Shown here piece by piece: positions 6,051 through 13,292 of a DNA stretch of 24,298 bases; within the stretch, counting starts at the first letter, position 1; each line of letters opens with the position of its first letter. The notes beneath the pieces are model-generated. The model searched no databases and was not told the origin of the DNA. It saw only the letters and a program-made list of their open reading frames with translations. Made by a program: the position numbers and the translations under genes. The stretch is from JAURVT01 sp049059935 (GTDB lineage: Bacteria > Actinomycetota > Actinomycetes > Propionibacteriales > Nocardioidaceae): NCBI RefSeq assembly GCF_049059935.1, contig NZ_JBMGQR010000066.1:1-24298 (forward strand). The letters run 5' to 3'.

Positions 6051-6882
6051 TGGCGACGGGCTCGTGACCCGTGGCCTCGAACCGGCCCAGCAGCACGGCA
6101 CCGCCGAGCGTCGCGGCCAGGCCGAGCACCGCGGCCACGACGTAGCCGGAGCGCACGGTGTCGCCGAGGAACGCGAGCCCGACCAGCGCCGGGACGATCG
6201 TCTGCATCGCGACCATCGGGGCGCTCACCCGCGCCACGTGCCCGCGCTGCAGGGCCACGGAGTAGACCAGGAAGGCGCTGGCCCCGGCGAGCAGGAGCGC
6301 GTAGCTGGCGGGCGAGGTGAGGACGGGCACGACGCCGCCACCGGGCACGAGGCGGCCGGCGATGCTGACCGCGGCGAACAGGCAGCCCGCGAGACCGCCG
6401 AGCAGCACCGGGTGCAGACCCGTGCGGTCCAGGAGGACGGAGGTCATCACCACGGCGGCCACCGCGGCCAGGAGCACCCAGTCGGCCGTGACCCCGGGCT
6501 TGACCGTGGCGTGGTCGCCCGCGGCGAACGACAGCATGGCCAGCCCGACCACGACCGCGGCGACGGCACCCCAGTCGGTCGGGCGCAGGTGCTCGGACAG
6601 CAGCCGGACGGCGAGGACCGCGGTGACGGCCAGGCTCGACGAGATCGCGGCCTGAGCCAGGAACAGGGGCAGCGAGTTCAGTGCCACCAGGTGCAGACCG
6701 AACCCGGCGAGGTTCATCAGCACGGCGAGCACGAACGTCGGCTGGGAGACGACGCGGAGGACGAGGCGCGGGTCGATCCGGTGGTGCGCCTCGCCGAGCC
6801 CGCGCACGGCTCGGGCCTGGACGATCGCCGCGACCCCGAACAGCACGGCTGCGGCCAGGGCGGCGACCAGACCGCCGGTCAC
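6046..6882 (-). CDS. DMT-superfamily (EamA-like) membrane transporter
   Basis: A 278-aa integral membrane protein with about ten hydrophobic segments in two halves, the layout of drug/metabolite transporters. The segment ending in SEHLRPTDWGAVAAVVVGLAML in the first half and FLGDTVRSGYVVAAVLGLAATLGG near the C-terminus resemble the conserved end of each EamA repeat. The start is GTG 6882, whose GTGA overlaps the TGA of the phosphatidylcholine synthase gene; translational coupling is therefore likely. The frame is open far upstream but lies inside pcs. Substrate is unknown. Its place after pcs suggests choline, a lipid precursor or a lipid product, but that is inference only. Confidence 0.8.
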   Translation of the reverse strand: MTGGLVAALAAAVLFGVAAIVQARAVRGLGEAHHRIDPRLVLRVVSQPTFVLAVLMNLAGFGLHLVALNSLPLFLAQAAISSSLAVTAVLAVRLLSEHLRPTDWGAVAAVVVGLAMLSFAAGDHATVKPGVTADWVLLAAVAAVVMTSVLLDRTGLHPVLLGGLAGCLFAAVSIAGRLVPGGGVVPVLTSPASYALLLAGASAFLVYSVALQRGHVARVSAPMVAMQTIVPALVGLAFLGDTVRSGYVVAAVLGLAATLGGAVLLGRFEATGHEPVAT

Positions 6883-7694
6883 GAGGCGGTGTGCTCGACC
6901 TGCGGCTGCCGCGCGGCCCGGCGGGGGCCCACGACCGTCAGGTAGGCGCTGACGACCACGTAGTAGACGACGTAGAGCAGCGAGAGCGCGACGACCACGG
7001 GGTGCGGGTCGGGCACCTGGGCCAGGATGACCGCGTAGGTGACCATCCAGAGCGTCGCGAGCGTGAGGTTGAGACCGCGGAAGGTGCGCGTCCGCGAGGG
7101 GTACACGTACTTGAGCGGCACGAACACCAGCACCGTGCAGGCCAGCAGGATCACCGTGGTGACCGTGGGGTTGAGCCCGAGCACGATGACGTAGAAGGCG
7201 ACGACGTTCCAGTAGCTCGGGAAGCCCAGGAAGAAGTGGTCGTCGGTCTTGGCGTCCACCCGGCAGAACTGGTAGCTCGACGCGATCAGCGGGATGACGG
7301 CGAGCGCCGCGCCCCAGAAGCCCGGTGGCAGGTAGTCGCCGCGCCACAGCAGCACCATCGGCACGAAGGCGTAGGTGATGTAGTCGACGATGTCGTCCAG
7401 CCGGGCGCCGTCGAAGGTCGGGATCGTCTCCTTGACGCGCAGCCGGCGCGCGAGCATGCCGTCACTGCCGTCGATGACGAGCGCGGCGAACAGGATCCAG
7501 AGGGCCCGGGTCTCGTTGCCGTCGGCCGCCGCGATCACGGCGAACAGCGCCAGGGCCGTGCCGCTGGCGGTATACAGGTGGAGTCCCCAGCCGGCCGCAC
7601 GCAGACGCGTCGAGACGACGGGGGCCGTCGTCGGTGTGGTGGTCAGCGGAACTCCGCAGGTGCTCGATGTGGCGGACGGGTCGCCAAGGAGCAT
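6879..7694 (-). CDS. pcs: Phosphatidylcholine synthase (CDP-diacylglycerol-choline O-phosphatidyltransferase)
   Basis: A 271-aa membrane enzyme predicted to make phosphatidylcholine directly from CDP-diacylglycerol and choline. It has the CDP-alcohol phosphatidyltransferase motif with the wide 12-residue gap typical of Pcs (DGX2ARX12GX3DX3D): Asp78, Gly79, Ala82, Arg83, Gly96, Asp100 and Asp104 are all present. Other CDP-alcohol transferases have an 8-residue gap. HLYTASG near 39-45 and FFLGFPSYWNVVAFY also match bacterial Pcs. Seven or eight membrane segments are visible. ATG 7694 follows the MFS stop by one base (TGACATG), implying coupling; the N-terminus is about 20 residues longer than usual. 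The DMT gene overlaps the 3' end by 4 nt. Confidence 0.88.
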   Translation of the reverse strand: MLLGDPSATSSTCGVPLTTTPTTAPVVSTRLRAAGWGLHLYTASGTALALFAVIAAADGNETRALWILFAALVIDGSDGMLARRLRVKETIPTFDGARLDDIVDYITYAFVPMVLLWRGDYLPPGFWGAALAVIPLIASSYQFCRVDAKTDDHFFLGFPSYWNVVAFYVIVLGLNPTVTTVILLACTVLVFVPLKYVYPSRTRTFRGLNLTLATLWMVTYAVILAQVPDPHPVVVALSLLYVVYYVVVSAYLTVVGPRRAARQPQVEHTAS

Positions 7695-7695
7695 G

Positions 7696-9180
7696 TCATA
7701 CCGGCGACCCCGGGGGTATCGCCTCCCCAGGCGTGGACGGCGCGACGTGATCGACGCCCGGTGACGGGGAGGTGACGCCGCAGTGCGGACGGGTGGCCAC
7801 GTCACGGTCGTGGTCGGGCCGCACCCGGCGCACCAGGACCGCCGCGGTGAGCGACCCGAGCACCAGCAGGACGGCGCACGCGACCATCGCGCGCTCGAAG
7901 CCCGCCGCGAACGAGACCGCGTCGTCGACCGTGCCGTCGAGCCCCACCGCGGCGGGCAGCGCGGCCACGGCGAGCAGCTGGGCGGTGCGGGCCACCGCGT
8001 TGTTGACGCCCGACGCGGTGCCGGCCAGCGCGTCGGGGGCCGAGCCGAGGACGGCCGTGGTGAGCGGCGCGACGAGGGTCGCCAGCCCGAGGCCGAAGAC
8101 CACGACGGCGGGCAGCACGTCCTGGACGTAGTCGGCGCCGGGTCCGATGCGCAGGGTGAGGACGAGCCCCGCGGCCGCGACCAGCGGGCCGACGGTCATC
8201 GGCAGGCGCGGCCCCAGGCGCTGGGACAGCGCGCCGGCGCGTGACGAGAGCGTCAGCATGATCAGCGTGATGGGCACCGTGGACGCGCCCGCCGCCAGCG
8301 GCGAGTACCCGGCGACGACCTGCAGGTGCAGCACGAGCAAGAAGAACGTGCCGCCGAGCGCGGCGTAGACGCACAGCGTCACCGCGTTGCTGGCCGCGAA
8401 GACCCGGTCGGAGAACAGTCCGAGCGGGACGAGCGGGTGGGTCGAGCGGCGCTCCTGCAGCACGAACAGCACCAGGAGCAGCAGGCCGCCGAGGCTCGGC
8501 AGCAGCGCGCCGATCGTCAGCCCGTAGGTGAGGATGGCCAGGCCACCCACGGTGAGCACGACGCCGGGCACGTCGGTGTGGCGGTCGGCGTCGGGGTCGA
8601 GGCTCTCGGGGACGTGCCTGACCGTCACGGCCACGACGACCGCGGCGAGCGGCAGGTTGATCCAGAACACGGCGCGCCAGCCCGCGACGTCGACCAGCCA
8701 CCCGCCCAGCAGCGGACCCAGCGCCCCGGCGACGCCACCGAGGCCCGACCACGCGCCGATGGCGGCCCCACGGTCCTCGTGACGGACGGTGGCCGAGATC
8801 AGCGCCAGGCTGCCGGGCGTCAGGAGCGCCGCCCCGATGCCCTGCAGCACCCGGGCGGCGACGAGCACCTCGGCCGTCGGGGCCAGCCCGCACAGCGCCG
8901 AGGCGATCGCGAACCAGACGACGCCGACCAGGAACGTGCGCCGGCGCCCGAGCCGGTCGCCCAGGTTGCCGGCGACGAGGATCAGCGACGCGAGCGCGAG
9001 CGTGTAGCCGTTGAGCACCCACTGCAGGCCTGCGAGGTCGGCGTCCAGGGTGCGCGAGATGTCGGGCAGCGCGATGTTGACGACCGTGGCGTCGAGCATC
9101 GCCATGCTCGAGCCGAGGATCGTGGCCAGCAGCAGCCAGCGTCCGGCGGTGCTGCGCAGCGGGACCGACGGGGTGCTCAT
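7696..9180 (-). CDS. MFS transporter, DHA2 (14-TM) drug-efflux type
   Basis: A 494-aa proton-coupled exporter of the plasma membrane. MLDATVVNIALPDI (about residues 28-41) is the DHA family motif D1, GNLGDRLGRRRTF (about 72-84) is MFS motif A, and about fourteen hydrophobic segments are visible, with a Pro-rich tail. The C-terminal tail after RRVRPDHDRD is unusually long. ATG 9180 lacks a good Shine-Dalgarno; CATGAT lies 6 nt upstream, so a separate leaderless promoter within the operon is possible. The gene is 35 bp after xthA and is followed after one base by pcs. Export substrate unknown; multidrug resistance is the family default, a choline or lipid link is speculation from context. Confidence 0.88.
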   Translation of the reverse strand: MSTPSVPLRSTAGRWLLLATILGSSMAMLDATVVNIALPDISRTLDADLAGLQWVLNGYTLALASLILVAGNLGDRLGRRRTFLVGVVWFAIASALCGLAPTAEVLVAARVLQGIGAALLTPGSLALISATVRHEDRGAAIGAWSGLGGVAGALGPLLGGWLVDVAGWRAVFWINLPLAAVVVAVTVRHVPESLDPDADRHTDVPGVVLTVGGLAILTYGLTIGALLPSLGGLLLLVLFVLQERRSTHPLVPLGLFSDRVFAASNAVTLCVYAALGGTFFLLVLHLQVVAGYSPLAAGASTVPITLIMLTLSSRAGALSQRLGPRLPMTVGPLVAAAGLVLTLRIGPGADYVQDVLPAVVVFGLGLATLVAPLTTAVLGSAPDALAGTASGVNNAVARTAQLLAVAALPAAVGLDGTVDDAVSFAAGFERAMVACAVLLVLGSLTAAVLVRRVRPDHDRDVATRPHCGVTSPSPGVDHVAPSTPGEAIPPGSPV

Positions 9181-9186
9181 GGCCCG

Positions 9187-9192
9187 ATCATG
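9187..9192 (-). promoter_or_regulatory. Putative internal -10 box before the MFS gene
   Basis: CATGAT on the minus strand ends 6 nt before ATG 9180, the same arrangement as upstream of the mutarotase gene. It would allow MFS-pcs-DMT to be transcribed separately from xthA. Confidence 0.3.
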
Positions 9193-9215
9193 GACCCTCG
9201 CGCCGCCGTGTGTCC

Positions 9216-10013
9216 TCAGAGCAGGTAGTCGACGACCAGGGGCGCGTGGTCGCTGAAGCGCTCGGCGTAGGTGGGGGCGCGGTCGACGACGCAGTCGCGG
9301 GCGACCGCGGCGAGGGACGGGCTGGCCCACTGGTAGTCGATGCGCCAGCCGCTGTCGTTGTCGAAGGCCTGGCCGCGCCACGACCACCAGGTGTAGGGGC
9401 CGGGCACCTCGCCTGCGGCGGCGCGGGCGACGTCGACCCAGCCGAGCTCGCCGGCGAGCCGGTCGAGGTAGGCCTGCTCGGACGGCAGGAACCCGGACTT
9501 GCCGCGGTTGCCCTTCCAGTTCTTGATGTCGAGGTGGGTGTGCGCCACGTTGAGGTCGCCGGTGAGCACCGCGGGGCGGCCGTCGGCGTGCAGCTTGGCC
9601 AGCCGGTCGAGGGCGGCGTCGAGGAACCGGTGCTTGACGTCCTGGCGCGGGTCGTCGGCCTGGCCCGTGTGGACGTAGGCCGACACGACCGTCAGGTGGC
9701 CGCCGTCGGCGGTGGGCACGTCGACCTCCACCCAGCGTCCGGCGCCGCTGAACTCGTCGGCCTCGACGCCGTGCCGGACCGCGAGCGGCTCGCTGCGGGT
9801 GGCGACGGCGACGCCCGCGCGCCCGGCGGCGTCGGCGAGGTCGTGGGCCACGTGCCAGCCGAGCGGCTCGAGGTGCTCGGTGAGCACCTCGGTGGGCGCC
9901 CGCACCTCCTGCAGCGCGAGGACGTCGACGTCGCGCGAGGCGAGCCACCCGTCCATGCCGCGGCGGAAGGCCGCCCTGATGCCGTTGACGTTGACCGAGG
10001 CGACGCGGAGCAC
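9216..10013 (-). CDS. xthA: Exodeoxyribonuclease III (AP endonuclease family 1)
   Basis: A 265-aa Mg-dependent DNA repair nuclease that cleaves at abasic sites and trims 3' ends. Catalytic residues are all recognisable by family alignment: Asn in NVNG (8-11), Glu36 (LQEVR), Tyr113 (SAYVH), Asp153 and Asn155 (TGDLNVAH), Asp226 (WRIDYQW) and the terminal Asp255-His256 pair (FSDHAPL). KNWKGNRGKSGFLPSEQ is typical of the ExoIII branch. The start is GTG 10013 (peptide LRVASVNVNGIRAA). It is 13 bp after the DUF2071 gene and 35 bp before the MFS gene, so probably co-transcribed with the former. Confidence 0.95.
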   Translation of the reverse strand: MLRVASVNVNGIRAAFRRGMDGWLASRDVDVLALQEVRAPTEVLTEHLEPLGWHVAHDLADAAGRAGVAVATRSEPLAVRHGVEADEFSGAGRWVEVDVPTADGGHLTVVSAYVHTGQADDPRQDVKHRFLDAALDRLAKLHADGRPAVLTGDLNVAHTHLDIKNWKGNRGKSGFLPSEQAYLDRLAGELGWVDVARAAAGEVPGPYTWWSWRGQAFDNDSGWRIDYQWASPSLAAVARDCVVDRAPTYAERFSDHAPLVVDYLL

Positions 10014-10026
10014 GTCGCCCAGCCTC

Positions 10027-10770
10027 TCAGCCGGTGCCGTCGCGGACGCGTCGGGGCATCCCGAACGTGGTGCGCACCCCGGGGGAGTACAGCACCGAGT
10101 CCGGCGGCCGTGCCGTCAGCCCGGGGATGCCGGCGGCGTCGACGAGGTCGTCGTCGAGGGCGAGCAGCTCGGCGCGGTGCAGCGGCCACGGCGGGTGCTC
10201 GTTGGGGACGTACAGCGTGCGGCCCGCCCAGCGGGTGTGCAGGCCGAACCGGGCGGTGACGAAGTGGTCCTCGTCGGTGGGCTCGGCGATCGGCTCCCCG
10301 GGACGCAGCACCACCCGTCCGCCGGCCCCGCGTGGGCCGGGCACGCGACGGCGCGTCCGGTAGGTGAGCACGCCGTCGCGCTCGGCGACGCTCATCCGCG
10401 CCCAGGTGTACGGCACGCCGAACGTGCCGCGCGCGCCGAGCACGACGGCCAGCCGGGTGGCCTCCAGCGAGCAGAAGACCACCCCGTGCGTGCCCTCGTC
10501 GTCGACGGAGTACAGGCGGACGTTGGTCTCGGCGAAGGTGCCGAGGTAGGGGATCGGCGGACCGTCGCCGACGCCGGCGTCGACCATCCGGAACGGCACC
10601 AGCCCGACGTACGTCGCGCCGTCGAGCGTGTCGGGGCGGACCCCCGGCGGCATCAGGTCGGCCACGAGCGCCGGGTCGACCCGCCAGTGCAGGAACGTCA
10701 GGTCGCGCCACCACTGCGACATGATCGGTCGCCCACGCAGGGGCGGGGCGGTGACGTCGTAGGGGAGCAC
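10027..10770 (-). CDS. DUF2071 (YqjF-like) protein
   Basis: A 247-aa cytosolic protein of the DUF2071 family, function unknown. The diagnostic N-terminus RPIMSQWWRDLTFLHWRVDP is followed by LMPPGVRPDTLDGATYVGLVPF and, later, ETNVRLYSVDDEGTHGVVF and the acidic/aromatic C-terminal part typical of the family. The start is uncertain: GTG 10770 keeps the conserved PPLRGRPIM lead-in but lies within a hairpin and lacks a ribosome binding site; ATG 10722 would remove 16 residues. The gene lies 13 bp upstream of xthA, and heads the five-gene run. Confidence 0.85.
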   Translation of the reverse strand: MLPYDVTAPPLRGRPIMSQWWRDLTFLHWRVDPALVADLMPPGVRPDTLDGATYVGLVPFRMVDAGVGDGPPIPYLGTFAETNVRLYSVDDEGTHGVVFCSLEATRLAVVLGARGTFGVPYTWARMSVAERDGVLTYRTRRRVPGPRGAGGRVVLRPGEPIAEPTDEDHFVTARFGLHTRWAGRTLYVPNEHPPWPLHRAELLALDDDLVDAAGIPGLTARPPDSVLYSPGVRTTFGMPRRVRDGTG

Positions 10771-10799
10771 CCCGCCAGTCTGTCGCCAGACCGGCGGGG
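10770..10799 (-). terminator. Hairpin downstream of the CNNM gene, touching the DUF2071 start
   Basis: CCCCGCC (10770-10776) pairs with GGCGGGG (10793-10799) and GTCTG (10778-10782) with CAGAC (10787-10791), with one A-C mismatch and a TCGC loop. It sits about 45 nt past the CNNM stop and covers the GTG proposed for DUF2071, so it may serve as terminator, translational control element, or both. Confidence 0.55.
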
Positions 10800-10802
10800 T
10801 CG

Positions 10803-10836
10803 CCGTTCTCAGCCCTGTGCCGTTCTCAGCACTGTG
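10803..10836. repeat. 17-bp tandem repeat next to the CNNM stop codon
   Basis: CCGTTCTCAGCCCTGTG (10803-10819) is followed directly by CCGTTCTCAGCACTGTG (10820-10836), one mismatch. A third partial copy (TTTCAGCCCTGCG, 10840-10852) includes the CNNM stop codon, so read on the minus strand the motif CAGKGCTGA occurs three times at 16-17 nt intervals. Confidence 0.75.
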
Positions 10837-10841
10837 CTCTT

Positions 10842-12170
10842 TCAGCCCTGCGTGGTGAGCTCGGCGTCCTCGTCGGCCTCGGACTCGACCTCGCGGGGGC
10901 TGATCTTCACCGAGGTGAGCCGGTGCCCCTCCACCTCGAGCACCTCGATCAGGTGGCCCTCGGTCTGGATCGAGTCGCCCACGGCCGGCATGTGGCCGAG
11001 GCGGTCGATGACGAACCCGGCGACGGTCTCGTACGAGCCGTCCTCGAGCTGGACGCCGGTGCGCTCCTCGAAGTCCTCGAGGTTGATGCCGGCGTCGACG
11101 ACGGCGTTGTCGCTGACGACGCGGTGGTCGTGGCCGTCCTCGGGCTGGTCGTACTCGTCGCGGATCTCGCCGACGAGCTCCTCGATCAGGTCCTCGAGCG
11201 TGACGATGCCGTCGGTGCCGCCGTACTCGTCGATCACCGCGGCCATGTGGACGCCCTGGCGACGCATCTGCGTCATCGCGGGCAGCAGCTTGGCCGTCGA
11301 GGGCAGCGCGACGATGGTGCGGCTGACGTCCTGGACGGTGGTCGCGCCCGGGTGGGTGCGGGTGTCCAGCAGGTCGCGGACGTGGACGAAGCCCTCGAGG
11401 TCGTCGACCGTCTTGCCGATGACCGGGTAGCGCGAGTGCGGCAGGTCGCGGATCGTCGCGATCGCGTCGGCGATGCGCTGGTCGCCGTCCAGGAAGGCCA
11501 CCTCGCCGCGCGGGCGCATGACCTCCTTGACCGAGCGGTCGGTGGCGGCGAAGACGTCGCGCAGGATGCGACGCTCCTCGTCCTCCAGGCCCTCGTGGGC
11601 CCCGACGATGTCGCGCAGCTCCTCCTCGCTCATCTCCTCGTTCTTGGCGTGCGGGTCGCCGCCGAGCAGCCGGACGACCGCGTTGGTCGACAGCGACAGG
11701 AACCAGATCACCGGGCGCATCACCGTGGCGAAGCGCGAGAGCGGGGGCGCCACGATCAGGGCGACCGGCGCCGACTTCTGCAGCGCGAACCGCTTGGGCA
11801 CCAGCTCGCCGAGCACGAGCGACAGGTAGGCGATGAACAGCGTCATCACCACCAGGGCGACGTTGCCCGCAGCGCCCTCGGACAGGCCGAGACCCTCGAA
11901 GACGGGCGCGAAGTCCGGCGCCAGCGTCGAGGCGCCGTAGGCCGCGGACAGGAAGCCCGCGACCGTGACGCCGATCTGCACGGCGGCGAGGAAGCGGTTG
12001 GGGTCGCGGGCGAGCGAGGCGACCTTGGCGCCGCGCGCGCTCTGCTCCTCCATGCGCGCCAGCTGGCTCTCGCGCAGCGACACCAGGGCCAGCTCGGTGG
12101 CGGCGAACACGCCGCCCACCAGCACGAAGACCAGCACGAGGCCCAGGTTGAGCCAGGTCTCGGAGTCCAT
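10842..12170 (-). CDS. CNNM/CBS/CorC-HlyC-domain membrane protein
   Basis: A 442-aa protein with a CNNM transmembrane domain (about 1-195; GGVFAATELALVSLRESQL, LVLGELVPKRFAL), a pair of CBS modules (about 210-330; VMRPRGEVAFLDGD, HSRYPVIGKTVDDLEGFVHVRDLL) and a CorC_HlyC domain (about 350-425; VAGFVIDRLGHMPAVGD). Proteins of this architecture are linked to Mg2+ and Co2+ export or homeostasis; the older label hemolysin is misleading. ATG 12170 is preceded by GGAGGTGG at good distance. The ATG overlaps the stop of a 23-codon ORF (TGATG). It appears to end an independent transcript at the 10770-10799 hairpin. Confidence 0.92.
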   Translation of the reverse strand: MDSETWLNLGLVLVFVLVGGVFAATELALVSLRESQLARMEEQSARGAKVASLARDPNRFLAAVQIGVTVAGFLSAAYGASTLAPDFAPVFEGLGLSEGAAGNVALVVMTLFIAYLSLVLGELVPKRFALQKSAPVALIVAPPLSRFATVMRPVIWFLSLSTNAVVRLLGGDPHAKNEEMSEEELRDIVGAHEGLEDEERRILRDVFAATDRSVKEVMRPRGEVAFLDGDQRIADAIATIRDLPHSRYPVIGKTVDDLEGFVHVRDLLDTRTHPGATTVQDVSRTIVALPSTAKLLPAMTQMRRQGVHMAAVIDEYGGTDGIVTLEDLIEELVGEIRDEYDQPEDGHDHRVVSDNAVVDAGINLEDFEERTGVQLEDGSYETVAGFVIDRLGHMPAVGDSIQTEGHLIEVLEVEGHRLTSVKISPREVESEADEDAELTTQG

Positions 12171-12241
12171 CAGAGCACCACCTCCGGTCGGCGCATGGGG
12201 GCGTCGGCCATCAGGTGGCTAGGACTTCGAGGTCTGCTCAT
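12170..12241 (-). CDS. Leaderless 23-codon upstream ORF coupled to the CNNM gene
   Basis: ATG 12241 opens 23 codons beginning MSRPRSPSHL and ending RPEVVL, with TGA at 12172-12170 sharing one base with the CNNM ATG (TGATG). A -10-like TACGAT (12253-12248) lies 6 nt before the ATG, so the mRNA may begin at this codon. The peptide contains four prolines (positions 4, 7, 15, 19) and five basic residues. The CNNM ribosome binding site lies inside this ORF, so its translation should affect CNNM translation. It could instead be chance: 24 codons is short, and no homologue is known to me. Confidence 0.4.
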   Translation of the reverse strand: MSRPRSPSHLMADAPMRRPEVVL

Positions 12242-12247
12242 GGGCCA

Positions 12248-12253
12248 ATCGTA
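12248..12253 (-). promoter_or_regulatory. Putative -10 box for the CNNM transcript
   Basis: TACGAT on the minus strand is a good TANNNT match, placed 6 nt before the small ORF's ATG. No clear -35. Confidence 0.45.
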
Positions 12254-12332
12254 CGAAGACCAGGGCCCGTGCGCGACGTGTGGTGGCCCCGGCCCGCCCG
12301 GTGTGACGGGGGTCGCGCTTGGAACCGCCGCC

Positions 12333-12338
12333 TAGCGT
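12333..12338 (+). promoter_or_regulatory. Putative -10 box for leaderless lipoprotein gene
   Basis: TAGCGT is followed by seven bases and ATG 12346, with no Shine-Dalgarno. The divergent CNNM-side promoter lies about 85 bp away. Confidence 0.45.
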
Positions 12339-12345
12339 CGACGAC

Positions 12346-13158
12346 ATGCGCATGGCGAGGACCGGCTGGGTGGCGGTGGGGCTGATGGCCGCGCTCACGA
12401 CGTCGGCCTGCACCGGCGACGCGACGCGGGGAGGCGCCGCGCGGGCCGAGGCCGCCGCCCCGACGACGGCCACGACACCGGCGCCGCCGCCGGACCCGTG
12501 CACGCTCCTGGTCTCCGGGCGTCAGGTCGCGCTCGACGGCGCCACCGCCGTCCGCGTCACCGACCTCGCCGCGGCGGCCGTCCGCGCCGCCGGCGACGCC
12601 GAGGCCGACCCGTCAGCCGTCGCCGCGCAGCTGGCCGACGTTCCCGAGCTCGCGGCGGTCGCCGCCCCGGCGTCGTCCGCGCTGCTCGGTCGCGAGGGGC
12701 CGGCGCTGACCTGCGCCCACCCGCGGGGCACGTCCGACGAGAGCGAGGCGGGCGAGTCGGGCCTGACGCCCCGCGCCGACGCCCTGCTCGGCGCGATGAA
12801 CCAGGCCTTCGGTCGTCTGCCGACCGGTGGGTACGCGACCGGTGGCGTCGACAGCGGCCACACCTCGGACTCGGCCCACTACGACGGCCGGGCCATCGAC
12901 GTGTTCTTCCGACCCAGCTCCGACGCTGCCCAGCGCCACCGCGGGTGGACGGTCGCGCAGTGGCTCGTCGCCCGCGCCGACCGGACCTCGCTGCTCTCGG
13001 TGATCTACCGCGACCGGATCTGGACGGTGTGGGCCTCCGGCGCCGGCTGGCGCGACTACGTCCACCCCAGCGGCAACACCACGAACAAGGTGCTGCGCCA
13101 CCTCGACCACGTGCACACCGCCGTCGTCGGCGGCGACCGTCGCCGCGACGACGATTGA
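12346..13158 (+). CDS. Lipoprotein with C-terminal M15-like (DD-peptidase-type) domain
   Basis: A 270-aa predicted exported lipoprotein. The signal peptide ends TTSAC, putting the lipidated Cys at 22; position -3 is Thr rather than the usual Leu. An Ala/Thr/Pro-rich linker follows. The C-terminal domain has SGHTSDSAHYDGRAIDVFF (His and Asp as possible Zn ligands) and a final HLDHVH, the pattern of M15-like peptidases and of the related actinobacterial domain often annotated as hypothetical. A role in cell-wall peptide trimming is possible but not shown. ATG 12346 was chosen over the upstream in-frame ATG at 12319 and the next one at 12352 because TAGCGT lies 7 nt before it. It is convergent with the GDPD gene. 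Confidence 0.78.
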   Translation: MRMARTGWVAVGLMAALTTSACTGDATRGGAARAEAAAPTTATTPAPPPDPCTLLVSGRQVALDGATAVRVTDLAAAAVRAAGDAEADPSAVAAQLADVPELAAVAAPASSALLGREGPALTCAHPRGTSDESEAGESGLTPRADALLGAMNQAFGRLPTGGYATGGVDSGHTSDSAHYDGRAIDVFFRPSSDAAQRHRGWTVAQWLVARADRTSLLSVIYRDRIWTVWASGAGWRDYVHPSGNTTNKVLRHLDHVHTAVVGGDRRRDDD

Positions 13159-13177
13159 GCCCGCCCCCGTTCCGCGA

Positions 13178-13284
13178 TCCGCGGTTTCGGATGGTGTGAT
13201 CCGCGAGTTCCGAAGGCGCCGCGGCGTCGGAAGTCGCGGACGGGACCGTCAGAACCCGCGGACGGGGCCTTCGAGAACCGCGGA
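13178..13284. repeat. Five-copy ~19-nt motif cluster with large imperfect hairpin
   Basis: Five variants of TCCGCGRNTTCYGANGG fill this convergent intergenic gap: two on the plus strand (from 13178 and 13200) and three on the minus strand (from 13240, 13262 and 13284). The plus copy at 13200 and minus copy ending 13240 face each other and form a stem of about 16 of 19 pairs. It likely serves as bidirectional terminator; the repeated motif suggests a REP-like element. Confidence 0.7.
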
Positions 13285-13292
13285 TGACGGAG

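Noticed and set aside
5639..9256. Numerous long plus-strand frames antisense to the pcs/MFS/DMT genes
   Set aside because: High-GC antisense shadows rich in Arg, Gly and Ala without recognised domains.
7696..9948. A 750-codon minus-strand frame that would fuse an Arg-rich protein to the MFS transporter
   Set aside because: The upstream 256 codons are antisense/frame-shadow of xthA, which has a full catalytic set; the MFS family start at MSTPSVPLR (9180) is natural.
12219..12503. 94-codon minus-strand frame antisense to the lipoprotein gene start
   Set aside because: Low-complexity Ala/Ser/Val composition and overlap with a better supported lipoprotein signal sequence on the other strand.
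13178..13284. CRISPR-like array at the five-copy motif
   Set aside because: Copies alternate in orientation, are degenerate and have no constant-length spacers; no cas genes nearby.
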